The position numbers and the translations under genes were made by a program. A stretch of 64,000 bases of DNA, from positions 1 to 64,000 of the forward strand of contig JAFVTW010000013.1 in assembly GCA_017503005.1 (NCBI GenBank), read 5' to 3'. How positions within the stretch are numbered: the first letter of the stretch is position 1; the number at the start of each line of letters is the position of its first letter. This document shows, piece by piece, positions 47,471 through 56,473 of this stretch. The notes beneath the pieces were generated by a model, which was not told the origin of the DNA, ran no database searches, and worked only from the letters and a program-made list of their open reading frames with translations. Origin of the DNA: Clostridia bacterium (lineage in GTDB: Bacteria > Bacillota > Clostridia > Christensenellales > UBA1242).

Positions 47471-47542
47471 GTATAAAATAAAGTTTACTCATAACTAGTT
47501 ATATTTCATCATATACATATAAAAAACAATATATGGTGATTT

Positions 47543-48265
47543 ATGAAGGAAAAACAATCAAAAAAACACAAATTTAAGCTTAATTTTGTTACAAATGCCA
47601 TTATATTTACAATGCTTGCACTTGTATCAATTATTACATTTAATCCTACCATTCAGTCTGTATTAGGTTCAAAAACAACATCTCCCATATACAATGGAAA
47701 TAGAAATCATAACAATGTAACACTTATGTTTAATGTGTACTGGGGAAGTGAATATATAGAACCAATATTAGATGTGTTAAAAACAAACAATATTACCACA
47801 ACTTTTTTTGTAGGAGGTCAGTGGGTAGAAAAAGAACCTGAGTTACTCAAAAAAATATACAGCAATGGACACGAAATAGGAAATCATGGGTATTTTCATA
47901 AAGAACATAAAAATCTAGGCTATTCTCAAAACAAAGAAGAAATATCATACTGCCACACATTAGTATCTAAAAATATTGATTTTGAAATGAATTTATTTGC
48001 ACCACCTAGTGGCTCGTTTAGTCAAAACACACTAGATGTAGCAAGCGAGTTAGGCTACAAAACAATTATGTGGAGCAAAGATACTATCGACTGGCGAGAT
48101 AAAGATAGCAACTTAGTATATACTCGAGCTACAAAAAGCATAAAAGGCGGAGACTTAGTATTGATGCATCCAACAAAGCACACCCTAGAAGCTTTACCAC
48201 AAATTATAGATTACTACAATAGCATCAATATGAAAGTTGTTACAGTAAGTGAAAATTTAAAATAA
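47543..48265 (+). CDS. Polysaccharide deacetylase (NodB-fold) protein with altered catalytic Asp (240 aa)
   Basis: One N-terminal TM helix, then a NodB-homology domain resembling the PdaB/YlxY group: LMFNVYWGSEYIEPILDVL, TTTFFVGGQWVEKEPELL, the metal motif HEIGNHGYFHKEH, APPSGSFSQNTLD and the late LMHPTKHTLEALPQII. In this group the first motif is F-D-x-x-W-G; here it is F-N, so the catalytic base Asp is Asn. The His pair is intact. It may act on peptidoglycan or be a non-catalytic relative. Monocistronic. Confidence 0.82.
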   Translation: MKEKQSKKHKFKLNFVTNAIIFTMLALVSIITFNPTIQSVLGSKTTSPIYNGNRNHNNVTLMFNVYWGSEYIEPILDVLKTNNITTTFFVGGQWVEKEPELLKKIYSNGHEIGNHGYFHKEHKNLGYSQNKEEISYCHTLVSKNIDFEMNLFAPPSGSFSQNTLDVASELGYKTIMWSKDTIDWRDKDSNLVYTRATKSIKGGDLVLMHPTKHTLEALPQIIDYYNSINMKVVTVSENLK

Positions 48266-48285
48266 ACAGTAAATAATTGTATAAA

Positions 48286-48316
48286 AAAATAGATGATAAA
48301 TTTCATCTATTTTTTT
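48286..48316 (+). terminator. Terminator of the deacetylase gene
   Basis: AAATAGATGA/TCATCTATTT stem with T-run. Confidence 0.9.
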
Positions 48317-48404
48317 AATATTTACAACACATTTAATTTTTTAATTTTTGATAAATATGATATACTTATTTTGATTAGTATTATCTAAAATGGAGGGAAG
48401 TATC

Positions 48405-51380
48405 TTGCCTGTATATTCAAATAATAATAGTATCAAAAATCAAAAGAAACAAGTAATCAAAAACCGTACTGGAATTGCACTGATTTGTATTTCTTCTGTA
48501 TTACTTATAAACTTAATTGTAAACCTTATGCCATTTTTAAATTCACTTTTGCTAGGCACATTTGGTTTGCTTACTTATGCAATGCTTATTTCAGGAATAG
48601 TAGTAGGCATTATGCTTATCAAAAATATTCAAGTAAAATTGCAAGGTAGCGATGTATTGTATATTGTATTTTGGATGATTACATTCATTACAATTTTACA
48701 CCTAGCAACCACTACAAAATTTATTGATTTGACATATGGTAAATATCTATCAGCTTGTTTCAAAAGCAAACTAACATGTGGTGGTATATTATTTGCACTT
48801 ATTACTTATCCTGTAAATATTATATGTACACACTTAGTAGCATCATTTGTAATTTTGTCTATCGTATTAGTAATTTTAACAGCTGTATCTATAGTTCATT
48901 TCGTTACCAATCCTACAGTTGTAAAAAAGGAAACTAGACAGACTCAAACTGTGGAAGAAGATATACCTGAGTACGAAAATGAAAATGACTATGTTGCTGC
49001 TCAACCTAAAGAAATAGATACTTCCGAACTAGATGACGATGATTTATTTATACCAGACGAAGAAGTAGAAAATTTCACAAATACTACACAAATAGTTGTT
49101 GATAACAACGAAGACAAACAAAAAGCAAAATCTATATTGGGACTTGCTAATCAAACAAATAATCAACAAACATCTACTAGAAAAAACTCTCCTATAGATA
49201 TGTTAAATTCATACAATTCTAACAATAAAATGGATGAATTTGACAAAAAGTATACACATAATACTACAAAACCACAAAAATTCTTGCATTCTGATGATAA
49301 TATAAATAGCAAACCAGAGCAAATACTTTCTGATAAAGATAAGAAGAATCTTGAATATTTACACGACATTAGTGGTGGTAGATTTGGTAAAAAATATGTT
49401 GAAGACGAAGAAAATATTGTTGATGAAAACAAGAATAATCACATTATAGACGACTATGATGCTATGGATATTTTAAATAGCGAACAAGATGAAAATAAAC
49501 AAAATAATCAAACTGCAAAAAATATTTTGTTTAACCATACTACAAAACAAAAACCATACAGCACCGATTATCCAAACAATAACTATAACAACAATAATTT
49601 CAACAACAGCAACTTCAGCAATAATTTTAAACCAAATAAACCTAATATTATTCAACCAGATGAAGATGATATTGAAATTGATATACCAGGATTAGGTGAT
49701 GACGATTTTGGCAACACTATCAACATTGAAACCGAACCTGTAAATTTAAATAATCGCAACAATAATTTCCAAAACGGTCACAGGGGAAATCATAACAACT
49801 TTAATAACAACAATAATAACTATAACAACAAACCAAAAGAACCTATATACACTCAGGGCAAAATGGATTTGCCTCCTGAAGAAAAACAACAACCAAAGAA
49901 AAAACCATACAAAAAACCTCCAACATATATCAAGCCTCCTATTGACTTGTTAAAATCTTATCCTGCCGACAATGCTTTTGAAGAGGACTACAACGAAAAA
50001 GCAAAACTATTAGAACAAACATTAGAGATGTTTAATGTTCCTGCTACTGTAGTTTCTGTAACTAAAGGTCCTGCATTCTCAAGATTTGAAATGCAAATGA
50101 AACCTGGTGTTCCAGTAAACAAAATTCAAAACTTCAAAAATGATATTGCAATGACACTTGAATCAAATGGTGACATTAGATTAGAGCTTCCTATACCAGG
50201 TAGAAAAACTTTTGGTATAGAAATCCCAAACAAAACTATTGATATTGTTCCACTAAAAGATATTCTTCAATCTTCAAACTTCCAAGCTAGCAAATCTCCA
50301 CTTACTTATGCTTTAGGTAAAGATATATCTGCTAGTTGCAAATTTGGCATAATAAACAAAGCTCCTCATATGCTTGTAGCAGGTCAAACTGGTAGTGGTA
50401 AATCTGTTTGCCTAAACTCAATGCTTATTAGCTTACTTTACAAAGCTTCTCCAGAAGATGTGAAAATTATTTTGGTAGACCCAAAAAGAGTTGAATTTAC
50501 TGCATATAACGGATTACCACACATGCTTATTCCTAAAGCAATCACCGAACCAGACAAGGCTGTAAGTGCTCTTACTTGGTTAATAGGTGAAATGGAAAGA
50601 AGATTTACTCTGTTTGCAGAAGCTAAAGTAAGAGATTTAGAAGAATTTAACAACAAAAACGAAGTTATTACAGGTGTAGAACCTAAATTACCATATATTG
50701 TATTTATTATTGATGAGTTAGGCGACCTGATGCTTAACAACAAAAAAGAAGTAGAAGAAAAAATCATCAAACTTACACAAAAAAGCCGTGCTGCAGGTAT
50801 CCATTTGGTAGTTGCTACTCAGAGACCTAGTGTAAATGTAATTACAGGTCTAATTAAAGGCAACTTGCCATGTCGAATTGCTTTTGCTGTAGCAGCATTT
50901 GCTGATAGTAAAACAATTCTAGACCAAGGTGGTGCAGAAAGCTTACTAGGCAAGGGGGACATGCTATATAGCCCAGGCAACATACCAGCACCTCTTCGTA
51001 TCCAAGGAACATATGTATCTAGCGAAGAAGTTGCAGCTGTTGTTAATTTTGTAAAAGAAAACAACCCAGCAGACTTTGATGAAGAATTAGAAGAACAAAT
51101 GTTTAACCCAAACAAAGGCGGATTTAATGTAGGTAACGACAATGCTGCTTTTGATCAATTTGATGTACTACTAAAAGATGCTGTTAGAACTGTTGTAAAA
51201 ACAGGTCAGGTAAGCATATCAAAAGTACAAAGACAGTTTGGTTTAGGCTATCCTAGAGCTGCCAAAATCGTAGACCAAATGGAAGCTGCAGGATTTATTA
51301 GTCCTCAAGATGAAAAGAAACTGAGAGTAGTTTATATTACTCAACAAGAATTTGAAGAAAGATTTGGAGAGGACCTATAA
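48405..51380 (+). CDS. ftsK: DNA translocase FtsK/SpoIIIE with Asn-rich linker (991 aa)
   Basis: Septal DNA pump. Four N-terminal TM helices, a long acidic and Asn-rich linker (roughly residues 190-510, including runs of Asn encoded by AAC/AAT), then the motor with Walker A MLVAGQTGSGKSVCLNSML, VDPKRVEFTAYNGLPHM, Walker B IVFIIDELGDLM, RAAGIHLVVATQRPS, and a C-terminal gamma winged helix (VKTGQVSISKVQRQFGLGYPRAAKIVDQM). I prefer TTG 48405 because GGAGGG lies seven bases before it; ATG 48390 would contain that site. The stop overlaps rimO (TAATG). Confidence 0.95.
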   Translation: MPVYSNNNSIKNQKKQVIKNRTGIALICISSVLLINLIVNLMPFLNSLLLGTFGLLTYAMLISGIVVGIMLIKNIQVKLQGSDVLYIVFWMITFITILHLATTTKFIDLTYGKYLSACFKSKLTCGGILFALITYPVNIICTHLVASFVILSIVLVILTAVSIVHFVTNPTVVKKETRQTQTVEEDIPEYENENDYVAAQPKEIDTSELDDDDLFIPDEEVENFTNTTQIVVDNNEDKQKAKSILGLANQTNNQQTSTRKNSPIDMLNSYNSNNKMDEFDKKYTHNTTKPQKFLHSDDNINSKPEQILSDKDKKNLEYLHDISGGRFGKKYVEDEENIVDENKNNHIIDDYDAMDILNSEQDENKQNNQTAKNILFNHTTKQKPYSTDYPNNNYNNNNFNNSNFSNNFKPNKPNIIQPDEDDIEIDIPGLGDDDFGNTINIETEPVNLNNRNNNFQNGHRGNHNNFNNNNNNYNNKPKEPIYTQGKMDLPPEEKQQPKKKPYKKPPTYIKPPIDLLKSYPADNAFEEDYNEKAKLLEQTLEMFNVPATVVSVTKGPAFSRFEMQMKPGVPVNKIQNFKNDIAMTLESNGDIRLELPIPGRKTFGIEIPNKTIDIVPLKDILQSSNFQASKSPLTYALGKDISASCKFGIINKAPHMLVAGQTGSGKSVCLNSMLISLLYKASPEDVKIILVDPKRVEFTAYNGLPHMLIPKAITEPDKAVSALTWLIGEMERRFTLFAEAKVRDLEEFNNKNEVITGVEPKLPYIVFIIDELGDLMLNNKKEVEEKIIKLTQKSRAAGIHLVVATQRPSVNVITGLIKGNLPCRIAFAVAAFADSKTILDQGGAESLLGKGDMLYSPGNIPAPLRIQGTYVSSEEVAAVVNFVKENNPADFDEELEEQMFNPNKGGFNVGNDNAAFDQFDVLLKDAVRTVVKTGQVSISKVQRQFGLGYPRAAKIVDQMEAAGFISPQDEKKLRVVYITQQEFEERFGEDL

Positions 51381-52717
51381 TGCAAACAAAAGACAACATT
51401 TTAAACAAAAAAGTAGGTTTTATATCGCTTGGGTGTGACAAAAACCGTGTTGACCTAGAAAACATTGTTTATTTAATCACTCAAGCTGGATTTAAAACCA
51501 CCAAAAACTTAGAAGAAGCAAACATAGTTATTATAAACACTTGCTCATTTATAGAATCTGCTAGAGTAGAAAGTATAAATTCTATTTTAGAAACTGCAAA
51601 TTTAAAGAGTTTAATGTGTGAAAAAATAATAGTTACTGGTTGTTTAAACCATATGAACTATGCTGACTTAGAGTCTAGTTTGCCAGAAGTTGACTGCTTT
51701 GTAAAAGTTAATGAAAACTCACTAATAGTAGATAAAATTTTTAAACTTTATGGTCTTGATTTTACCGATTGTATTCCAAAATGTGATTTTAATAGAGTTT
51801 TATCTACTCCAAAACATTATGCTTATCTTAAAATTTCGGAAGGTTGCAACAATTTCTGTTCATACTGCACCATTCCATTTATTAGGGGAAGATTTGTATC
51901 TGAACCAATAGAAAACCTAGTCAAAGAAGCAACAGCACTTGCAAAACAAGGTGTCAAAGAATTAATTTTGGTAGGGCAAGATGTTACCAAGTATGGTCAA
52001 GATCTATATGGACACCTTGCTATTACCGAGTTATTACAAAAACTTTCAAAAATTGATGGAATAGAATGGATAAGGCTATTATATTGCTATCCAGAGCTTA
52101 TAAATGACGACTTGATAGCTGAAATCAAAAACAATCCAAAAGTGGTAAAATATGTAGATTTACCACTACAACACATAAATTCTAATATTCTTAAACAAAT
52201 GAATCGTCGTACTGACAAAAATAAGATATTAGAAATTATTCACAAACTAAAAGAAGCCGTTCCAAATATCGCTATAAGAACAACTTTTATTCTTGGATTT
52301 CCGGGGGAAACAGAAGCAGATTTTAAAGAAGTATTAGAATTTTTAAATCAAGAAAAGCTTACAAATGTTGGATTCTTCCCATATTCTAGGGAAGAAGGAA
52401 CTAGAGCTTACAACTTCCCAAACCAAGTACATCATTCCACAAAAAACAAAAGGGTTCGATTAGCCTATCAAACTCAAGAAAAAATTGTCGAAAATAACAA
52501 TAATAATTTGGTTAATCAAATTTTAGATGTTATAATCGATGAAGTAAACGAAGATTATTATATAGGAAGAAGCTATTTAAGTGCACCAGAAATAGATACT
52601 GTTGTGTATATAACCAAAAATGGTCTAGTTTACAACACAGGAGATATTGTTCCTGTAAAGATTACTGAAGTATTAAACTACGATTTAGAAGGAGAAATTT
52701 ATGAATCTACCAAATAA
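51380..52717 (+). CDS. rimO: Ribosomal protein S12 methylthiotransferase RimO (445 aa)
   Basis: MiaB-family radical SAM enzyme. The N-terminal SLGCDKNRVDLENI domain binds one cluster, CNNFCSYCTIPFIRGRF (C-x3-C-x2-C) the SAM cluster, and a TRAM domain closes the protein. The GCDKNRVD form separates RimO from MiaB, which is also present at 60055. Coupled to ftsK upstream; pgsA begins inside its last codons. Confidence 0.94.
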   Translation: MQTKDNILNKKVGFISLGCDKNRVDLENIVYLITQAGFKTTKNLEEANIVIINTCSFIESARVESINSILETANLKSLMCEKIIVTGCLNHMNYADLESSLPEVDCFVKVNENSLIVDKIFKLYGLDFTDCIPKCDFNRVLSTPKHYAYLKISEGCNNFCSYCTIPFIRGRFVSEPIENLVKEATALAKQGVKELILVGQDVTKYGQDLYGHLAITELLQKLSKIDGIEWIRLLYCYPELINDDLIAEIKNNPKVVKYVDLPLQHINSNILKQMNRRTDKNKILEIIHKLKEAVPNIAIRTTFILGFPGETEADFKEVLEFLNQEKLTNVGFFPYSREEGTRAYNFPNQVHHSTKNKRVRLAYQTQEKIVENNNNNLVNQILDVIIDEVNEDYYIGRSYLSAPEIDTVVYITKNGLVYNTGDIVPVKITEVLNYDLEGEIYESTK

Positions 52718-53531
52718 AATTTCATGTATTAGAATAGCATTACTTCCAGTATTTATATTCTTTTATCTAGCTACATTTATTCCTTGCAATTTCTTGATTG
52801 CAGGCATAGTATTTGCAGTAGCAGCTGCCACCGACTTTATAGATGGCAAAATTGCTAGAAAATACAAATTAGTTACTAATATGGGCAAATTCTTAGACCC
52901 TATAGCTGACAAACTTGTAGTAGTTGCAGCTCTTATATTAGTTACAGTAGATGGTACTATTCCAAATCCATTTGGCATTATTATCTCTATTATTATTATC
53001 GGTCGTGAATTAATCATTAGTGCATTCCGTCAAGTAGCAGCTACCAAAGGCTTTGTAATGGCTGCAGATATGTGGGGCAAATACAAAACAACATTTCAAA
53101 CAATCGCTTTACCATTATTAATGGTTCAAGCTCAAGTAGTAGCAAGTGGTTGGATGTGTGGCACACCACTAGTTGTATTCCAAATTGTAAACTATGTACT
53201 TATTGGTATAGCTACAGTACTTACTATCATTAGTGGTTGCAACTATATCATCAAAAACTTCGCAGTTCTTAAAGATGCTAGCAAACAAGAACCTGCAGAA
53301 GGCTCAAATGAAATAGACCCATTAGTAAAAGATGTTACTCGTACAGCACTTTCTACAGGTAAAATTAGCACATCTAGAGTACAAACATTGTATGGTGTTA
53401 GTTACAACAGACCATCAAATATTGTTAATCAAATGATTGAAAAAGGATATGTAGCAAAAACAGAAGGTAAGCTTCTAGATATAGTTGTTACAAAAGAACA
53501 ATTCGAAAAAGATTTCAACGAAAAATTATAA
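52701..53531 (+). CDS. pgsA: Phosphatidylglycerophosphate synthase fused to an FtsK-gamma-like winged helix (276 aa)
   Basis: Residues 1-190 are a CDP-alcohol phosphatidyltransferase with several TM helices and the full motif D45-x2-D48-G49-x2-A52-R53-x8-G62-x3-D66-x3-D70, making phosphatidylglycerophosphate. Residues about 205-276 are extra: DPLVKDVTRTALSTGKISTSRVQ and YNRPSNIVNQMIEKGYV align without gaps to the gamma domain at the end of FtsK two genes upstream, with about 20 identities over 47 positions by eye. In FtsK that domain reads oriented DNA motifs. The fusion is one open frame with no internal stop. GGAG ribosome site; overlaps rimO by 17 nt. Confidence 0.92.
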   Translation: MNLPNKISCIRIALLPVFIFFYLATFIPCNFLIAGIVFAVAAATDFIDGKIARKYKLVTNMGKFLDPIADKLVVVAALILVTVDGTIPNPFGIIISIIIIGRELIISAFRQVAATKGFVMAADMWGKYKTTFQTIALPLLMVQAQVVASGWMCGTPLVVFQIVNYVLIGIATVLTIISGCNYIIKNFAVLKDASKQEPAEGSNEIDPLVKDVTRTALSTGKISTSRVQTLYGVSYNRPSNIVNQMIEKGYVAKTEGKLLDIVVTKEQFEKDFNEKL

Positions 53532-53541
53532 TATTACATAC

Positions 53542-53574
53542 AAAAGGCTATTGAACATTCAATAGTCTTTTTAT
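53542..53574 (+). terminator. Terminator of ftsK-rimO-pgsA
   Basis: AAAGGCTATTGAA/TTCAATAGTCTTT stem (one G-T pair) with CA loop and T-run. Confidence 0.9.
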
Positions 53575-53600
53575 TTGTTATTAATTAAAAAAATTCAGCA

Positions 53601-53629
53601 TTGACAACCCATATATTTGATAGTAATAT
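53601..53629 (+). promoter_or_regulatory. Promoter of the two-gene PIN-like unit
   Basis: TTGACA (53601-53606), 17-nt spacer, TAATAT (53624-53629). Confidence 0.85.
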
Positions 53630-53656
53630 ATTATTACAAGTATTAGGGAGGTTTAT

Positions 53657-53935
53657 ATGAGTATTTCAACCAAAACCTTAGCTTATGTCGACAGCTTAAA
53701 CCTTTCAAGCGAAGACAGAGCAAAACTAATCAGTGCTTTGGAGTATGAACAATTAAATTATGTAGATGTATCATCTATCACCAAGTCAATTACAAAAGAT
53801 AGAAACATCGAAGCAAAACTACTAAAAGATACTGATTTAGAAAAACAACAAAAACTATATGCGAAGAAATTAAAAGAAGTAAATAAATTTATAGCAGAAA
53901 ACAATTTGTCTGCGAATATATTAAATGACAAATAA
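53657..53935 (+). CDS. Small helical protein upstream of the PIN-like gene (92 aa)
   Basis: Not recognised. A charged, helical protein: N-terminal SLNLSSEDRAKLISALEYEQ could be a helix-turn-helix-like or UBA-like bundle, and the second half (LEKQQKLYAKKLKEVNKFIAE) a coiled coil. AGGGAGG ribosome site. It ends 22 bases before the start of the PIN-like gene and shares its promoter and terminator, so the two form one private operon. Confidence 0.7.
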   Translation: MSISTKTLAYVDSLNLSSEDRAKLISALEYEQLNYVDVSSITKSITKDRNIEAKLLKDTDLEKQQKLYAKKLKEVNKFIAENNLSANILNDK

Positions 53936-53957
53936 ATCATCAAGGGGAACAATAATT

Positions 53958-55064
53958 ATGAAACAAAAAATGATTGCATTAGATACAGCAGTATTTGCTA
54001 GAACAGCATTGTTTAGTTCTATTTATGATCAATATGGATACAAAACTTTTGCAAATTTTCTAAAGGTAAAACAAGACGAATTGTCAAACACAAAAGAAGC
54101 AATTATGTTTGCCTTTGATGAAGATTTCTTAGAAGAGTTTAAACCAAAGCTAAAGTATTCAAAAAACGACTTATATGCTCTAAACGATTACAAGTTGATT
54201 AGATTCTCAAATCAATATACTGAAGCAGTAGAAGCTCTAAAGTCGTATGTAGAAGACTTAGTAAACAACAACCTTAAGCTAACCCAAAAGCTATCAAATC
54301 ACAACCTTTCTAGATTGTACAAAGAACAACTTATCAAAAGAATCAATAGAAACAACGAAGCTATCAAAACCTCAAACAAAAAGTATGAAACATTACTTAT
54401 CAAAGCAAAAAACCTTAAACAATTTACAAATCTATTCAAAAGTCAAAAACAAACTTGCGAATGTGGTAAGTTATTCCAAAAAGTATTAGGTGGCGAAGTT
54501 AAACTATGTTTGACACCTACAATCATCAAAGAAATCCAACACAACACTACCACAAACATCAACTTTATGGATTCATCACAATCAAAGAAAGCAAAAATTA
54601 ATTTCAAAGATGCACTTAGTTTAACTAAATATTGCACACTATATACTTTTGCTTCATCAAATGTCACAAATAGAATAGCAATATTATCAAACGATTTTAG
54701 AACAAAAAACAAAAAATTTACAAACTGTGAGCCTATGCAAAACCATATAAATTCCTTAGGTGAATTTGGTAGTGCTGATGCTCTATGCGAAGCAATCTTC
54801 TGTGGTGCAAATTTCCTTACATTTAAAAAAGGCGACTTAATTGAATATGAAGGTATGGTAGCAGAAAATGAATTCATTAGAAATCACATCGACAAAGTAT
54901 GCGAATTACACTTCGGTGAAGACCACAACTGTGCAAAACCAGTAACATTTGAAGATGTATATACTACTGCAAATCCAAAACTTCCAGAAGGCATCAAAGT
55001 TTCTAATAGCACAAAAGCACAAGAATACTTTAATAAAGTAAAAAATGTAAAAGAAAGTAAATAA
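53958..55064 (+). CDS. PIN-like domain protein with an inserted helical segment (368 aa)
   Basis: The N-terminus IALDTAVFARTALF has a PIN-type first Asp (D9). After a helical insertion (about residues 85-165) the fold seems to resume: LCLTPTIIKEI (E192), AILSNDF (D246), FGSADALCEAIFCGANFLTFKKGDL (D274 and D293), the pattern of PIN nuclease acidic residues. A C-E-C-G pair and a tail with Cys/His follow. PIN proteins are usually 130-150 aa RNases, so this is a large, unusual form. ATG 53958 has AAGGGGAA nine bases upstream. Fold assignment is by eye. Confidence 0.6.
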   Translation: MKQKMIALDTAVFARTALFSSIYDQYGYKTFANFLKVKQDELSNTKEAIMFAFDEDFLEEFKPKLKYSKNDLYALNDYKLIRFSNQYTEAVEALKSYVEDLVNNNLKLTQKLSNHNLSRLYKEQLIKRINRNNEAIKTSNKKYETLLIKAKNLKQFTNLFKSQKQTCECGKLFQKVLGGEVKLCLTPTIIKEIQHNTTTNINFMDSSQSKKAKINFKDALSLTKYCTLYTFASSNVTNRIAILSNDFRTKNKKFTNCEPMQNHINSLGEFGSADALCEAIFCGANFLTFKKGDLIEYEGMVAENEFIRNHIDKVCELHFGEDHNCAKPVTFEDVYTTANPKLPEGIKVSNSTKAQEYFNKVKNVKESK

Positions 55065-55067
55065 CTT

Positions 55068-55102
55068 AAAAAACAATAGGGCAACAACTCTATTGTTTTT
55101 TC
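55068..55102 (+). terminator. Terminator of the PIN-like unit
   Basis: AAAAAACAATAG/CTATTGTTTTTT stem with T-run. Confidence 0.92.
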
Positions 55103-55175
55103 TAAATTTATTTTACTAATTAGACAAAAAGTTTTATTTTATTTTCTTTTTTGTTATAATAACAATGGATTTATT

Positions 55176-56420
55176 ATGAAAACAGCAATTTTACGAGTAT
55201 CAAACGATATTTTGCTTGGCAAAAAGCAAGATAATTTAAGTCAATATTTACTAAAACATTGCCTAGCAATAGGTGAGATTATTTCATGTGTAAATACTTG
55301 CGAAAATCATCCGGAACACATTACCAAACAAATATCAAACTTAGAAGCTGATTTAATTGTTGTTATAGGTGAAAATATTTCATCAAGAAATGCTAATATC
55401 AAAAAAACCATTGCTAGTATTGTAGGACAAGAATTTATCAAAAACAATCTAGCAGAAAGCACAGTCAAAGCTTTCTATGCAGAGTCTAATATTCCGGTGC
55501 TATTTGACTCAGAAAACGAATTTTACCTACCAAGTGGTGCAAATCTACTACCAGTAAAAATTAGTGCTTTACAAAGCTTTATAGTAACCGGCAAAAACAA
55601 AACCTTTGTATTTATACCAGGCGAATTAGATGTAGTTAAATATGTTTTTGATAATTACTTACAAGATTATATCAAACAAAGACTAACTACCAAATATGCT
55701 ATCACAACCATCAAAACCTTTGGAATTAGCGAAAAGGACATATATTCTACATTAAGCGACTTAATTAAAAATAAATATAAGATTTTGTTCTTAACTTATC
55801 CAAGCAATTTAGAAGTATCTATAGTTATTCGCTACAACGAAAACTTATCTAATGAAATTGTAGCTGATGTTGTTCAAAAGGTATATGAAAGATTAAATAA
55901 ATATATCTATGCAGGTGAAGAAGTTAGTATAGTCCAAAGAGCAGTTGACTTGCTAACTATAGGTAATAGAAAATTAGCAGTAGCTGAGACTATTACTGGT
56001 GGTAATATTAGTACTAGTCTTATCAAAAATTGTAGCAATATTACTTCTTGTTTGCTAGAGTCTATAGTTTGCACCAACGAATCTAGTCTAGCATCTAGAC
56101 TTAGAGTAAGCCCAGCCATACTTAGTCAATACGGGATTGTTTCTGTAGAAAGTGCATACGAGATGGCGGCAGGTCTACTAGATACATCAAATGCCGATAT
56201 AGTTCTTACCACTAGTGGACTTATAGATTACGAAGAAAATGACAAAATAGGTAAGTTATGCTATATAGCCGTAGGCAATGCAGATGGTATACATGTATAC
56301 AAAAATGTTTTGTATGGTTCTAGGGAACAAGTAATAGATAGTTTGACACAGACAGCTTTCTTTTATTTAATAAAAAATATTAAACAAAATGATTTGTTTT
56401 TTGACAAAACTACTGTATAA
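55176..56420 (+). CDS. cinA: CinA-family protein with degenerate N-terminal domain (414 aa)
   Basis: The C-terminal 160 residues match the CinA/PncC amidohydrolase domain: KLAVAETITGGNISTSLI, YGIVSVESAYEMAAGLL and GKLCYIAVGNADG, which in active forms deamidates NMN. The N-terminal MoCF/COG1058 domain is recognisable (SNDILLGKKQDNLSQYLLKHCLAIGE) but lacks the G-G-L-G-P-T-x-D-D segment, so its ADP-ribose pyrophosphatase activity is doubtful. The place directly before recA is conserved in Bacillota and supports the assignment. A TATAAT lies at 55155. Confidence 0.82.
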   Translation: MKTAILRVSNDILLGKKQDNLSQYLLKHCLAIGEIISCVNTCENHPEHITKQISNLEADLIVVIGENISSRNANIKKTIASIVGQEFIKNNLAESTVKAFYAESNIPVLFDSENEFYLPSGANLLPVKISALQSFIVTGKNKTFVFIPGELDVVKYVFDNYLQDYIKQRLTTKYAITTIKTFGISEKDIYSTLSDLIKNKYKILFLTYPSNLEVSIVIRYNENLSNEIVADVVQKVYERLNKYIYAGEEVSIVQRAVDLLTIGNRKLAVAETITGGNISTSLIKNCSNITSCLLESIVCTNESSLASRLRVSPAILSQYGIVSVESAYEMAAGLLDTSNADIVLTTSGLIDYEENDKIGKLCYIAVGNADGIHVYKNVLYGSREQVIDSLTQTAFFYLIKNIKQNDLFFDKTTV

Positions 56421-56421
56421 T
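56394..56421 (+). promoter_or_regulatory. Promoter of recA
   Basis: TTGTTT (56394-56399), 16-nt spacer, TATAAT (56416-56421), just inside the end of cinA. Confidence 0.6.
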
Positions 56422-56430
56422 ATAGTTATA

Positions 56431-56442
56431 GAACAAATGTTT
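56431..56442 (+). promoter_or_regulatory. Putative LexA (SOS) box of recA
   Basis: GAAC-AAAT-GTTT at the predicted transcription start, one mismatch from the Bacillota SOS core GAAC-N4-GTTC. LexA bound here would block recA initiation. Confidence 0.55.
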
Positions 56443-56473
56443 TGTAAACACAATTTTAAGGAGTTAATTTTCA

